Part shown: piece by piece, positions 1 through 7,016 of the stretch
Position numbering within the stretch: the first letter of the stretch is position 1
Layout of the letters: the number at the start of each line of letters is the position of its first letter
Assembly (NCBI GenBank): GCA_024682015.1
Contig: JAIKZT010000315.1
Coordinates: forward strand, 1-28,827
Direction: 5' to 3'
DNA from: Clostridia bacterium
GTDB lineage: Bacteria; Bacillota; Clostridia; Peptostreptococcales; Anaerovoracaceae
Length of the DNA: 28,827 bases
Translations under genes and position numbers: made by a program
Notes under the pieces: generated by a model
The model's database searches: none
The model's input: the letters and a program-made list of their open reading frames with translations, nothing else
Told to the model about the DNA's origin: nothing

Positions 1-20
1 CATCAAAGGAGGACGACCCA

Positions 21-581
21 ATGGACATGACGCTGCGCACGACCGCCCCCGCTGCCGATGAAGTTACGGAAGGCGAACTCGCGGTATTTCAATTTCTGGA
101 CGACCTGGACATAGAGTATGGATGGCTGTTCCACGAAGCAAAAGGCAGTTCTCACTACGGCAACGAAATATACGATGTGCTGGAAGTGCCCTTGCCGAAG
201 AATCTTTTCCTCGTCAACAAAAAAGGCAAACATTACATGCTGATGCTGCATGCCGATAAAACGTTCATATCCAAGGAAGTGGCCCATGCGGTCGGGTCAT
301 CCAGGATGTCGTTCGGATCAGCGGAGAAGCTGGCGGAGCTGATGCATACGGTTCCGGGAAGCGTTTCCCCGCTGGAACTGCTGTTTGACCCGGACGGCCA
401 GGTGCAGCTCCTGATCGACAGCGATCTGCTGAAAGCCCCTTATGTGACGATGCACGCGGTCTGCAACACGCTGACGATGCGCATCCGAACCGCCGATTTC
501 ATGGAAAGAGTCCTGCCGGCGCTGCATCACGAGCCCATCGTACTGGACATCCCAGCCATGCCGGAAGGTGACCCCAACTAA
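21..581 (+). CDS. PrdX/YbaK-type aminoacyl-tRNA deacylase (prolyl-tRNA editing)
   Basis: A 186-residue protein of the YbaK/ProX family, close to the free-standing PrdX type. Members hydrolyse mischarged tRNA, usually Ala-tRNA(Pro), in trans in the cytoplasm. Seen: a lead region with the YGWLFHEAKGSSHY segment, then the family core with KNLFLVNKKGKHYMLML, where the central Lys is expected in the substrate pocket, followed by KTFISKEVAHAVGSSRMSFGS and the TVPGSVSPLELLFD segment. Length is normal for PrdX-type proteins. The ATG follows an AAAGGAGG site by about 8 bases. The upstream gene is outside the window and no clear terminator follows. Family assignment is firm; the amino acid corrected (Ala or Cys) cannot be read from the sequence. 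Confidence 0.88.
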   Translation: MDMTLRTTAPAADEVTEGELAVFQFLDDLDIEYGWLFHEAKGSSHYGNEIYDVLEVPLPKNLFLVNKKGKHYMLMLHADKTFISKEVAHAVGSSRMSFGSAEKLAELMHTVPGSVSPLELLFDPDGQVQLLIDSDLLKAPYVTMHAVCNTLTMRIRTADFMERVLPALHHEPIVLDIPAMPEGDPN

Positions 582-708
582 AGGCTGCAGACGCCAGGAC
601 AATTTAAGATCAGAGCTGCCAGTTGCTAATGGCATGCCCACATGGAATGTCGTGGATGTCAAAGGAAACCCGGCCTGATGAATCCCGGTTATCTAAACAG
701 CCCAATTT

Positions 709-1062
709 AATTTTCTCCACAATACCTATGGTGTACCCAGAATAAGCGCCTTGCATCGCCTACAGAGTGGCCCAAATCAAAAGCCTCTCTGAAATGACTA
801 CAGGACCACTTGATCAAAAGCCTTTTACAACACCTGCAAGACTGTCTAACTAGAAATTATTATCAATATCTACAGTGCAGCCAAGCCCAAAGGCTCTTTG
901 CAACACCTGCAGGGCAGCCTAATTAAACACCTTTCAATGTCCAGGATGTAGCCAAATCAAAAGCCTCCCTGCAACAACCACAGACTGCCTGACCGAGAGC
1001 CTATTATTAATATCTACCGGACAGCCAGATCAAAAGTCTCTTCGCTTTGTCTATAAGGTAGC
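709..1062. repeat. Decayed ~36 bp tandem repeat array, about 10 units
   Basis: The gene-free stretch between the editing enzyme and the nuclease is a run of imperfect units of 31 to 37 bp. Approximate unit starts are 709, 743, 779, 816, 853, 889, 925, 959, 995 and 1032. A typical unit begins AAAAGCCTC, has CAACACCTRCAG in the middle and ends GCCAAATC. Units differ from each other throughout, so there are no constant repeats with unique spacers. The unit at 889 can still fold (GGCT...TGCA with TGCA...AGCC), and the array runs straight into the intact hairpin at 1063-1099, which aligns with the same unit. It may be an old amplification of a terminator hairpin. No coding potential was seen. Confidence 0.6.
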
Positions 1063-1099
1063 AAAAGCCTCTCCGCAGCACCCATGCGGAGTGGCTTTA
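1063..1099 (-). terminator. Intrinsic terminator of the nuclease gene
   Basis: On the minus strand the sequence reads TAAAGCCACTCCGCA, a 7-base loop, then TGCGGAGAGGCTTTT: a 14-15 bp stem with one mismatch ending in a T run. It starts just after the stop codon of the nuclease gene. It is also the last and best preserved member of the adjoining repeat array. Confidence 0.75.
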
Positions 1100-1104
1100 T
1101 TACA

Positions 1105-1908
1105 TTACAGGCAATAGCTTTCGATCATCCTCTTGATCTGCGCCGTGGTGATCGGAGCGCTTCCGTCGCCCTCCACCGTAACGATCAGGTTGTCGCCGAT
1201 GCGAATGCCCATTTCCCAGAACGTGCGCAGGCGATCGAAGCGGGTCATACGATACTCGGCGTCGAACATCCTGCCGAAATGCTCCCAAAAGATGACCGTA
1301 TTGTCGCTGCGCCGCAGGATCGCAAAATCCGGGTAGTAGTTGTAACCGTCCATGCGGATGACCGGCTCATAAATGAACGGCATGTTCAAAGCCAGCAGAC
1401 ACGTTGCGATCATGTATTCGATGCGCGTGCGAAACCATCGTTCGCCAAGCTGAAATTGCAGACCCTCCGGACGGTATCCGTTTCCCGCTGGCCGCAGCCG
1501 GCCGAATTCGTATCGGCTCGCGCAATTTGGCGGAAACATCTCCGCCAGATGCTCCGTGGGAATGATCCCCTGCAGAGCGTCCGGACCGATCTCCCGATAT
1601 CGATTCAAAAGCATCCGCAGCAGGCGGATGTTACGCTTGATGGTCTGCTGCAGCCGGCCGGCCTTTGTCTGCCGCTGCATCGCGTCCACGTCCGTTTCTT
1701 CCTCGGGACTCAGTTTCCGCGTATGCCATTTGACCCGGCCATCCTCATCCCTTTCCGGGTAGGCGTAATACTGCCGGCTGCTTCCGTTTTTATTCTTCCG
1801 GACGACGATACGGCCGTCCCCTTTTTTGTCGCCCAGGATCAACTGCAGAACATGCAGGATGGTCTTGTTGAGCAGGAGGTGATCCTCGATGGTTTGTCTG
1901 ATGTTCAT
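1105..1908 (-). CDS. Orphan PD-(D/E)xK-like nuclease fold protein
   Basis: A 267-residue protein. Residues about 1-110 are basic and helical, with a SSRQYYAY segment and a run of Arg/Lys/Gln around 80-105. Residues about 155-220 match the core of a Clostridia family of restriction-endonuclease-like proteins: RTRIEYMIA with Glu164, YYPDFAIL with Asp194, and VIFWEHFGRM with Glu209. This fits the Glu-helix plus PD...E layout of PD-(D/E)xK enzymes, but the usual final Lys is absent (His210/Phe211), so activity is uncertain. The gene stands alone with its own strong promoter and terminator; no methylase or other defence gene is adjacent. The ATG at 1908 has only a weak AATAGG ribosome site. Function unknown; the fold assignment is inferred from motifs. 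Confidence 0.62.
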   Translation of the reverse strand: MNIRQTIEDHLLLNKTILHVLQLILGDKKGDGRIVVRKNKNGSSRQYYAYPERDEDGRVKWHTRKLSPEEETDVDAMQRQTKAGRLQQTIKRNIRLLRMLLNRYREIGPDALQGIIPTEHLAEMFPPNCASRYEFGRLRPAGNGYRPEGLQFQLGERWFRTRIEYMIATCLLALNMPFIYEPVIRMDGYNYYPDFAILRRSDNTVIFWEHFGRMFDAEYRMTRFDRLRTFWEMGIRIGDNLIVTVEGDGSAPITTAQIKRMIESYCL

Positions 1909-1952
1909 GCCTATTTTTACCTATTTACCTTATTATGCCATTTCCTAAATCC

Positions 1953-1980
1953 ATTATATTCCATGCAACTGACATGTCAA
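1953..1980 (-). promoter_or_regulatory. Near-consensus sigma-A promoter of the nuclease gene
   Basis: On the minus strand TTGACA (1980-1975) and TATAAT (1958-1953) are both perfect hexamers separated by 16 bp, about 45 bp before the ATG at 1908. A 10 bp palindrome TGACATGTCA (1970-1979) overlaps the -35 box and could be an operator. Confidence 0.7.
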
Positions 1981-2071
1981 GATAAATATGTATTAATTTT
2001 CTTAAAAAGGTTATCATTAACGGCACTCGGCATTGTACCAGGAAATCTGACCAGTATGCAAGCCCCACTCC

Positions 2072-2232
2072 CGCGTTCCATAATTGTGAAATGTCCAGTT
2101 TTTGAACGTTTCGCGTTCTATATCCGAGGTTTTTGGTTCTATGGAACGGATCTTGCGTTCCATATCGCGTGAACCGGCCATTTTCGAACGCCAAACGTTC
2201 TAAATCGAAATTTTCACAATTATGATAACGCG
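2072..2232. repeat. 161 bp palindromic element, copy 1 (three GAACG hairpins)
   Basis: The ends are inverted repeats: CGCGTT, two or so variable bases, then CATAATTGTGAAA on the left, with the complement ending at 2232. Inside are three hairpins with the same arms: GAACG at 2104 with CGTTC at 2114; ATGGAACG at 2141 with CGTTCCAT at 2156; GAACG at 2186 with CGTTC at 2196, this last enclosed by TTTCG/CGAAA. No ORF of interest. It resembles a MITE or a structured RNA or protein-binding array; no target-site duplication is clear. Confidence 0.7.
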
Positions 2233-2374
2233 CCGGTAAGAGAGGTCCAAGAATACCTCCTGGATTCGCGAATCGCTCATGGATTTGTGGGCTAATCAGT
2301 GGGTCACCCCAATTCGTGTGCAAGCCCATATGCTGTTCAATAAACAAAGCCAGGCAGTTCCATAGCGAGATACT

Positions 2375-2510
2375 CGGCCTTTACACGCGAAAAGCACGCC
2401 TAATGCCAATCAAAATAACGGCCGGCAACCCAGCGAAAAGTCCGGCCTTTACACGAGAAAAGCACGCCTAATGCCAATCAGAAAAACGGCCGGCAGTTCA
2501 GTAGCCCATA
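2375..2510 (-). pseudogene. Two tandem decayed copies of the transporter gene's 3' end
   Basis: Two direct repeats with a 68 bp period (from 2375 and 2443) match the sequence around the real end of the transporter gene (2861-2922). Read on the minus strand, the copy at 2443 ends GLLNCRPFF-stop and the copy at 2375 ends LGCRPLF-stop, against LLLSRWPFF-stop in the intact gene. A decayed version of its terminator lies at about 2343-2380. These are relics of a local duplication and are not functional genes. Confidence 0.65.
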
Positions 2511-2556
2511 CACATGCAAACCCGTATGCTGCCGTCTGATCTTCCCATCACCGTCC

Positions 2557-2717
2557 CGCGTTCCATAATTGTGAAAAGTCCAGCTTTTGAACGTTTCACG
2601 TTCTATATCCGGAACTTTGTGTTCCATAGAACGGATTTCGCGTTCCATGCCGCGTAAATAGGCCATTTTCGAACGTCAAACGTTCTAAATTGTGATCTTC
2701 ACAATTATGATAACGCG
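2557..2717. repeat. 161 bp palindromic element, copy 2
   Basis: Second copy of the element at 2072-2232, the same length and about 86% identical by hand count (about 23 differences). The terminal inverted repeats and the three hairpins are kept: GAACG 2589/CGTTC 2599, GAACG 2629/CGTTC 2641, GAACG 2671/CGTTC 2681. Every arm base is unchanged while the loops vary. An extra AATTGTGA/TTCACAATT inverted repeat has formed near the right end. It lies about 485 bp from copy 1 in the same orientation, as part of a larger tandem duplication (about 2054-2400 against 2540-2885). Confidence 0.7.
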
Positions 2718-2827
2718 TCGGGAAACAGAGGTCTTAACGACACCTCACGAGCCTGTGGGTCACTCACAAGCCTATGGGCCGATCAGCAGGCCACCCTGAT
2801 CCGCGTGCAAACCCACATGCTGTTCAA

Positions 2828-2865
2828 TAAAAAAGCCGGGCAGTTCCATAGCGAGATACCCGGCC
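2828..2865 (-). terminator. Terminator of the SDR-transporter operon
   Basis: The minus strand reads GCCGGG, an 18-base loop, CCCGGC and then six T residues. It lies about 30 bp past the transporter stop codon. A degraded copy of the same hairpin occurs at about 2345-2380. Confidence 0.72.
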
Positions 2866-2894
2866 TTACACGCGCAAAGCACGTCGAATGCCCA

Positions 2895-4040
2895 TCAGAA
2901 AAACGGCCAGCGGCTCAGCAGCAGGCCCGGGATGACGACGATGGCGAAGAACGCCCAGCTGACGAGCGTAAACACCTTGATGAACTGCCCGCCCTGCCCG
3001 GGATACTCGCGCACGTAGATGCGGTAGTTGATGACGGACGCCAGCGAGCCGATGAGCGAGCACAGGCCCGCGGTGTCAGCGCCGTAGATCAGGCCCGCGA
3101 AGTTCTCCGTGAACGGGTACAGCACGATGCTCGCCGGCACGTTCGAGATGATCTGAGACAGCCCGATGGCCCACCAGTATTCGCGTCCCGCGACGGCGCG
3201 CGTCAGAAGATCCGCGATATGGGGGTTGCCGGCGATCGAGGAGGAAAAGACGAAGAAACAGAAGAACGTCACGATGAGAACGTAGTCCACCTGCTTCAGC
3301 AGCCTGCGGTTTACGACAGCGATGACCGCTACCACGATCAGCACCGCGGCGGGCCAGAGACTGGTGCGGGTCACGATGGTGAGCAGGATGAGCGCGAACA
3401 GCGCGACGTACGCGATGCGCCGCGGACGCCTGGCCGGATCCCACGAACCGCCCGCGAAGCGCGAAACGATCGCGGCGGGAGCCTGAGGCTGCCTGCGGTA
3501 CAGCACGCGCACGAAGATGACGAGCAAAACGGCCGACATCGCGCACAGCGGCAGCATGTGCAGCATGAAGTGCGGCGTGCTCACTCCGGACTGCCCGTAG
3601 AGGAACAGGTTCTGCGGGCTGCCGAACGGCATGAGCAGCGAGCCGCGGATGGCCGCGATGTTCTCCATGGAGATGACGGGCAGAATGAACCGCTCCTGCC
3701 CCGCCTCGCGGAAGAGCTGGATCGTGAGCGGCACGAAGATGATCAGCGAGACGTCGTTCGTCACGAACATGGACGAAAAGAACACGCCAAAAATCAGAAA
3801 GAGCGACAGAGCCGGCATCGTCTTCAGGCGCGCGGACAGGGCCGCGAGCGGCCGCAGCACGTTCTCCTGCTTGAAGCCTTCCAGCACGCAGAGCATCATG
3901 AACAGCGTGCCGAGCGTGTGCCAGTCGATCTCCGTGAGGAGCGCCCTGCTCGGCGGCGTAATGAACAGCGAAATGATGGCCGCGGCCAGCGAGACTGTCA
4001 GCATCAGTTCTTTTTTTAAGAATGTGAGGATCTTTTTCAT
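2895..4040 (-). CDS. ArsB/SLC13-superfamily membrane transporter
   Basis: A 381-residue integral membrane protein with about 10 hydrophobic segments spread over its whole length. The opening LMLTVSLAAAIISLFITPP, the EIDWHTLGTLFMMLCVLEGFK segment, VFFSSMFVTNDVSLIIFVPLT and MPFGSPQNLFLY are typical of the ion transporter superfamily that holds citrate/dicarboxylate permeases, ArsB and NhaD. The substrate cannot be told; an organic acid or other anion is likely. It lies 24 bp downstream of the SDR gene on the same strand and probably shares its promoter, so the two may act on related metabolites. The ATG is preceded by a weak GGGAAG site. The end of this gene has been duplicated downstream. Confidence 0.78.
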   Translation of the reverse strand: MKKILTFLKKELMLTVSLAAAIISLFITPPSRALLTEIDWHTLGTLFMMLCVLEGFKQENVLRPLAALSARLKTMPALSLFLIFGVFFSSMFVTNDVSLIIFVPLTIQLFREAGQERFILPVISMENIAAIRGSLLMPFGSPQNLFLYGQSGVSTPHFMLHMLPLCAMSAVLLVIFVRVLYRRQPQAPAAIVSRFAGGSWDPARRPRRIAYVALFALILLTIVTRTSLWPAAVLIVVAVIAVVNRRLLKQVDYVLIVTFFCFFVFSSSIAGNPHIADLLTRAVAGREYWWAIGLSQIISNVPASIVLYPFTENFAGLIYGADTAGLCSLIGSLASVINYRIYVREYPGQGGQFIKVFTLVSWAFFAIVVIPGLLLSRWPFF

Positions 4041-4064
4041 GGGCCAAAAGCGGAACTTCCCGCG

Positions 4065-4826
4065 CTATTCCTTTCCCTGCTGGCGGCACCAGGTATCCAT
4101 CACCACGTCCGTCGGCAGGAACTTGACGAGGCGGACCTGCCGGCGAACCGGCACGCCGAGGATGGAGACTTTCTTTTTCTTCTTCAGATCCTTCATCGCC
4201 TGGTCGATCACCTGCTTTGCCGTGTACCAGCGGTCGTAGTACTTCACCGTGTCGTCGTGCACCGCGCGGTCCATGAACTCCGTCCTGATCCAGCCGGGAC
4301 ACACGCACATGACGTGCACGCCGCGGGGCTTCAGCTCCCGGCCGAGCGCGCGGGAAAAGCTCAGCACGTAGGCTTTGCTCGCCGCGTAGACCGCCAGGAA
4401 CGGCACGGGCTGCCAGCTGGAATTCGAGCCCAGGTTGACGATGGCATCGCCTTTGGCCATGAAGGGAAGGCAGAGCAGGCACATGGCCGTAAGCGCTTTG
4501 TCGTTCACGTCCGCGATGCCCAGCTGCTCCGCAAGGCCCATCTCCTCAAACGTGCCGAACAAGCCATAACCGGCCGCGTTCACCAGCACGCGGATGCAGG
4601 GCCGGACCTCCTCCAGCAGCTGCCGGAAGCGTTCGTAGTTCGCCGGGTCCGCCAGATCCCAGGCGAGGACGCGCAGCTTCGTGCGGCAGGAATCCTGCAG
4701 TTCGCGCAGCCTTTCCTCGCGCCGCGCGATGACCCACAGCTCGTCCAGGTCATACTCCCGGTCGATTGCCAGAACGAACTCTTTTCCCATGCCGGAGGAC
4801 GCTCCGGTGACCACGCCGATGTTCAT
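4065..4826 (-). CDS. Short-chain dehydrogenase/reductase (SDR)
   Basis: A 253-residue classical SDR. Seen: the cofactor motif TGASSGMG (residues 7-14), NAAG (83-86), a serine-containing segment NLGSNSSW (131-138), and the catalytic pair Tyr147 and Lys151 in YAASK, followed by PGWIRTEF. The Rossmann fold uses NAD(H) or NADP(H); the ARREER stretch after the second strand favours NADP. The basic patch LKKKKK near residue 215 and the C-terminal segment suggest an extended C-terminus. The substrate is unknown. The ATG follows AAAGGAG at good spacing. First gene of a two-gene unit with the transporter. Confidence 0.87.
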   Translation of the reverse strand: MNIGVVTGASSGMGKEFVLAIDREYDLDELWVIARREERLRELQDSCRTKLRVLAWDLADPANYERFRQLLEEVRPCIRVLVNAAGYGLFGTFEEMGLAEQLGIADVNDKALTAMCLLCLPFMAKGDAIVNLGSNSSWQPVPFLAVYAASKAYVLSFSRALGRELKPRGVHVMCVCPGWIRTEFMDRAVHDDTVKYYDRWYTAKQVIDQAMKDLKKKKKVSILGVPVRRQVRLVKFLPTDVVMDTWCRQQGKE

Positions 4827-4891
4827 CTGCTTCTCCTTTCATCCGTTCGAAGGGCTTCCATTTACGCTGAAGCCGCTGGACTAACCATATT

Positions 4892-4921
4892 ATTATACAC
4901 GAAACGCTGTCTTTTTGTCGC
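4892..4921 (-). promoter_or_regulatory. Promoter of the SDR-transporter unit
   Basis: On the minus strand there is a perfect TATAAT (4897-4892) with GCGACA 18 bp upstream. The start site would give a leader of about 60 bases before the ATG at 4826. Confidence 0.55.
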
Positions 4922-4962
4922 CGCGGGATTACAATAAAGAAAAGCAAAGGAGGAACAGATCC

Positions 4963-5424
4963 ATGCTCAAAGAAGGAATGAAGGCACCCGCGTTCGCTCT
5001 GGCGGACAAGGACGGAAACATCGTAAAACTCGAGGACTTTGCCGGCAGAAAGCTCGTCCTGTATTTCTATCCCAAGGACAATACGCCCGGCTGCACGCGC
5101 CAGGCCTGCGCTTTTGCGGCGCTTTACGACGGATTCAGGGACAAGGACGTCGCGGTAGTCGGGATCAGCAAGGATTCGGCGGCGTCACACCGCAAATTCG
5201 CGGAGAAGTACGACCTGCCCTTCGTGCTGCTCGCAGACCCCGAACTCGAAGCGATCAAGGCCTACGACGTTTGGCAGGAGAAGAAGATGTACGGCAAGAC
5301 GGTCTTCGGCGTCGTGCGCACGACGTACGTCATCGACGAAGCCGGCACGATCGAAAAGGTCATGCCGAAGGTGAAGCCGGACACGAATGCCGCGGACATC
5401 CTGGAATATCTGGGGAAGCTGTAG
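4963..5424 (+). CDS. bcp: Thioredoxin-dependent peroxiredoxin, BCP family
   Basis: A 153-residue BCP/PrxQ-type peroxiredoxin that reduces hydrogen peroxide and organic hydroperoxides with electrons from thioredoxin in the cytoplasm. Seen: the active-site segment YFYPKDNTPGCTRQACAF with Pro37, Thr41 and peroxidatic Cys44, and a second Cys49 five residues on, the usual resolving Cys of the atypical 2-Cys class. The later VVGISKDS and FGVVRTTYVID segments are also typical. The start was chosen at ATG 4963 because AAAGGAGG lies 9 bases before it; an in-frame ATG at 4915 would add 16 unrelated residues. It converges on pnuC with only 12 bp between the stop codons and no visible terminator. Confidence 0.93.
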   Translation: MLKEGMKAPAFALADKDGNIVKLEDFAGRKLVLYFYPKDNTPGCTRQACAFAALYDGFRDKDVAVVGISKDSAASHRKFAEKYDLPFVLLADPELEAIKAYDVWQEKKMYGKTVFGVVRTTYVIDEAGTIEKVMPKVKPDTNAADILEYLGKL

Positions 5425-5436
5425 AGCCGCAAACCC

Positions 5437-6156
5437 CTACCGCGCGTTGGCGTGGGTCTTGTTGTAGCGATACCACTTCCAATAGCCGTAGCAGGTGTTG
5501 ACCAGCATGGCGGCCACGGTGATCAGCATGATGTAGGCACCGCCCCGGATGTACAGCGCGCCGTCCATCAGCAGCGTGATCAGCCAGGCATACCACTGCT
5601 CGCGGTAGCGCATCAGGAGCAGCACGCCGTTGGCGATGCCAAAGCCTGAAGACAGCGCGTCCACGTAGGAATCCGAAGCCCCCGGGATGCGGGAGATCAG
5701 CGTGCCGGCGATGAAGGCAAACGCGAAGATGGCCGCGATCACCGCGACGTCCTGCTTCGGGGTAAGCGCCTTGACCACGGTCAGCTCCTCGCGCTCTTCG
5801 TCCTGATGACGGCTCCAGCGCCAGTAGCTCAGGGCGCTCACGGGGATCCAGAACACGCAGATGATGATGGCGGTCACATACCAGCCGTTGAAATAGCAGA
5901 GGAGCAGTTCCGAGATCTCCACGAACAGGATGTCCACGACGAAATTGAGCTTGCTCTGCTTGGAGATCATCAGTTCGCAGATCGGATTGGACAGCACGCA
6001 CACGACAGAGGCGACGACTGCGACCTTGTTGGACGTGTCCTCCAGCATGTAGTCGGGCAGGAAGACGATGAACAGCACCGTGATCGCCAGGACGATGCCC
6101 AGATACCATTTCTGATACGGGGTAAAACTGTTGATGAACGCTTTCAGTTGTCTCAT
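5437..6156 (-). CDS. pnuC: PnuC-family vitamin/nucleoside transporter
   Basis: A 239-residue membrane protein with about seven hydrophobic segments. The C-terminal segment REQWYAWLITLLMDGALYI carries the W..W and Asp pattern of the PnuC family, facilitators for nicotinamide riboside and, in related proteins, riboflavin or thiamine. The ligand cannot be read here; a thiamine pyrophosphokinase occurs far away in the window, but no linkage is shown. The ATG directly follows the TGA of the amidohydrolase gene, and its AAAGGA site lies inside that gene, so translation is probably coupled. The last residues NKTHANAR are charged and cytoplasmic. Confidence 0.8.
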   Translation of the reverse strand: MRQLKAFINSFTPYQKWYLGIVLAITVLFIVFLPDYMLEDTSNKVAVVASVVCVLSNPICELMISKQSKLNFVVDILFVEISELLLCYFNGWYVTAIIICVFWIPVSALSYWRWSRHQDEEREELTVVKALTPKQDVAVIAAIFAFAFIAGTLISRIPGASDSYVDALSSGFGIANGVLLLMRYREQWYAWLITLLMDGALYIRGGAYIMLITVAAMLVNTCYGYWKWYRYNKTHANAR

Positions 6157-6945
6157 TCAAAATTCCTTTATATGAGCCGCGAGCCGGGGAAAGGCGCGCA
6201 GCGCGTTGCGGTAATAAACGGCTTCCCGGAACTCCGAAGGGATCACCTCGGAAAGAAACGCGTCGAACCGTTCGATGTCTGTCAGGCCGATGGGCGGGCA
6301 GAAGTCCGTGCCGAACAGGACCTGGCTGTAGCAGCCGGCCGCGCGCATCGCGCCGCCGTAACCCTTTTTCAGGATCTCCCAGTCGCCCTCATACCCTGCC
6401 TCGAACAGCCCGGAATAATCCGTAAACAGGTTGGGGTGAGCCGCACAGAGCCGGCAGCAGGCCCGCAGTTTGGGGTCGTTCATGTGAGCCGCCACAAAGT
6501 TCACGGCCGGAAAGCGCTCGGCTGCCTTCGCGATGCGGGAGGCGTCCGACCCCGCCAGATCCTGCGCGGACGGCAGCACGAGCGAGCACAGCCCCGTGTG
6601 GAACGTGACGGTCAGGCGATGGCAATCGGCAAAGCGGTAGATCTCGTCCATGCGGGGTTCATCGGCGGAGCCCTTCTGATAGCTCGTGTAGATCTTCAGG
6701 CCGACGACCTTCCAGTCGTCCAGATGAGCCTCGATCTGCGCAAGCCTCGGCGCGATCGGATCCTCCAGATCCACGTAAGGACACAGGAACAGCCGTGGAT
6801 CGCTCTGCACGACGGCGATGCTGTCCGGGTCATGGAAGAGGCGCGGCGGAAACTGCATGACGATCGCGGGATTATCCGCGCGGGAAAAGTATTCTTCGCG
6901 GATGTTTTCGGTTATAATGTGAGTGTGGCAATCGATTTTTTTCAT
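6157..6945 (-). CDS. Amidohydrolase-related TIM-barrel metal hydrolase
   Basis: A 262-residue protein of the amidohydrolase-2 class. Metal-ligand candidates are visible in order: the first-strand DCHTH (His7, His9), VVGLKIYTSYQKG with a Lys, TVTFHTG, VNFVAAHM, and the late Asp in VLFGTDFCPP. These proteins are cytoplasmic hydrolases or decarboxylases of diverse substrates. Its position in an operon with PnuC might mean a role in vitamin or nucleoside metabolism, but this is inference. The start is placed at ATG 6945 (MKKIDCHTH); a TTG at 6957 is in frame but lies within the predicted -10 box. There is no ribosome site before 6945, so the message may be leaderless. Confidence 0.82.
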   Translation of the reverse strand: MKKIDCHTHIITENIREEYFSRADNPAIVMQFPPRLFHDPDSIAVVQSDPRLFLCPYVDLEDPIAPRLAQIEAHLDDWKVVGLKIYTSYQKGSADEPRMDEIYRFADCHRLTVTFHTGLCSLVLPSAQDLAGSDASRIAKAAERFPAVNFVAAHMNDPKLRACCRLCAAHPNLFTDYSGLFEAGYEGDWEILKKGYGGAMRAAGCYSQVLFGTDFCPPIGLTDIERFDAFLSEVIPSEFREAVYYRNALRAFPRLAAHIKEF

Positions 6946-6955
6946 AACAGCTGAC

Positions 6956-6984
6956 AATATAACACACCGGCCGCCGTTTGTCCA
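6956..6984 (-). promoter_or_regulatory. Promoter of the amidohydrolase-pnuC operon, possibly leaderless
   Basis: On the minus strand TGGACA (6984-6979) and TATATT (6961-6956) each match 5 of 6 consensus bases with a 17 bp spacer. The -10 box ends only 10 bases before the ATG at 6945, so transcription would begin within a few bases of the start codon. Confidence 0.45.
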
Positions 6985-7016
6985 CGCGGAAGGCGGCGGG
7001 AAGAAAGGGGTATCTC

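Noticed and set aside
709..1062. CRISPR array
   Set aside because: The period is about 36 bp but the entire unit repeats imperfectly. There is no constant repeat alternating with unique spacers and no cas gene.
1084..2172. Plus-strand ORF of 362 codons over the nuclease region
   Set aside because: It is antisense to the nuclease gene, which has motifs, a promoter and a terminator. The translation shows no recognisable domain.
2072..2232. Insertion sequence
   Set aside because: The element has inverted ends but is too short for a transposase and shows no clear target duplication; at most a non-autonomous element.
1925..2347. Minus-strand ORF of 140 codons across the 161 bp element
   Set aside because: It consists of the inverted-repeat hairpins and decayed spacer; the second copy does not keep an equivalent full frame.
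2805..4019. Plus-strand ORF of 404 codons rich in Arg/His/Glu/Gln
   Set aside because: Composition is that of the complement of a membrane protein gene in GC-rich DNA; no ribosome site or domain. The minus-strand transporter is the real gene.
3076..4482. Minus-strand ORF of 468 codons
   Set aside because: Out-of-frame shadow spanning the transporter and SDR genes; Arg/Ala/His-rich translation without motifs.
6945..6957. TTG start at 6957 for the amidohydrolase
   Set aside because: The TTG lies partly within the predicted -10 box and lacks a ribosome site; the ATG at 6945 begins the conserved MKKIDCHTH segment.
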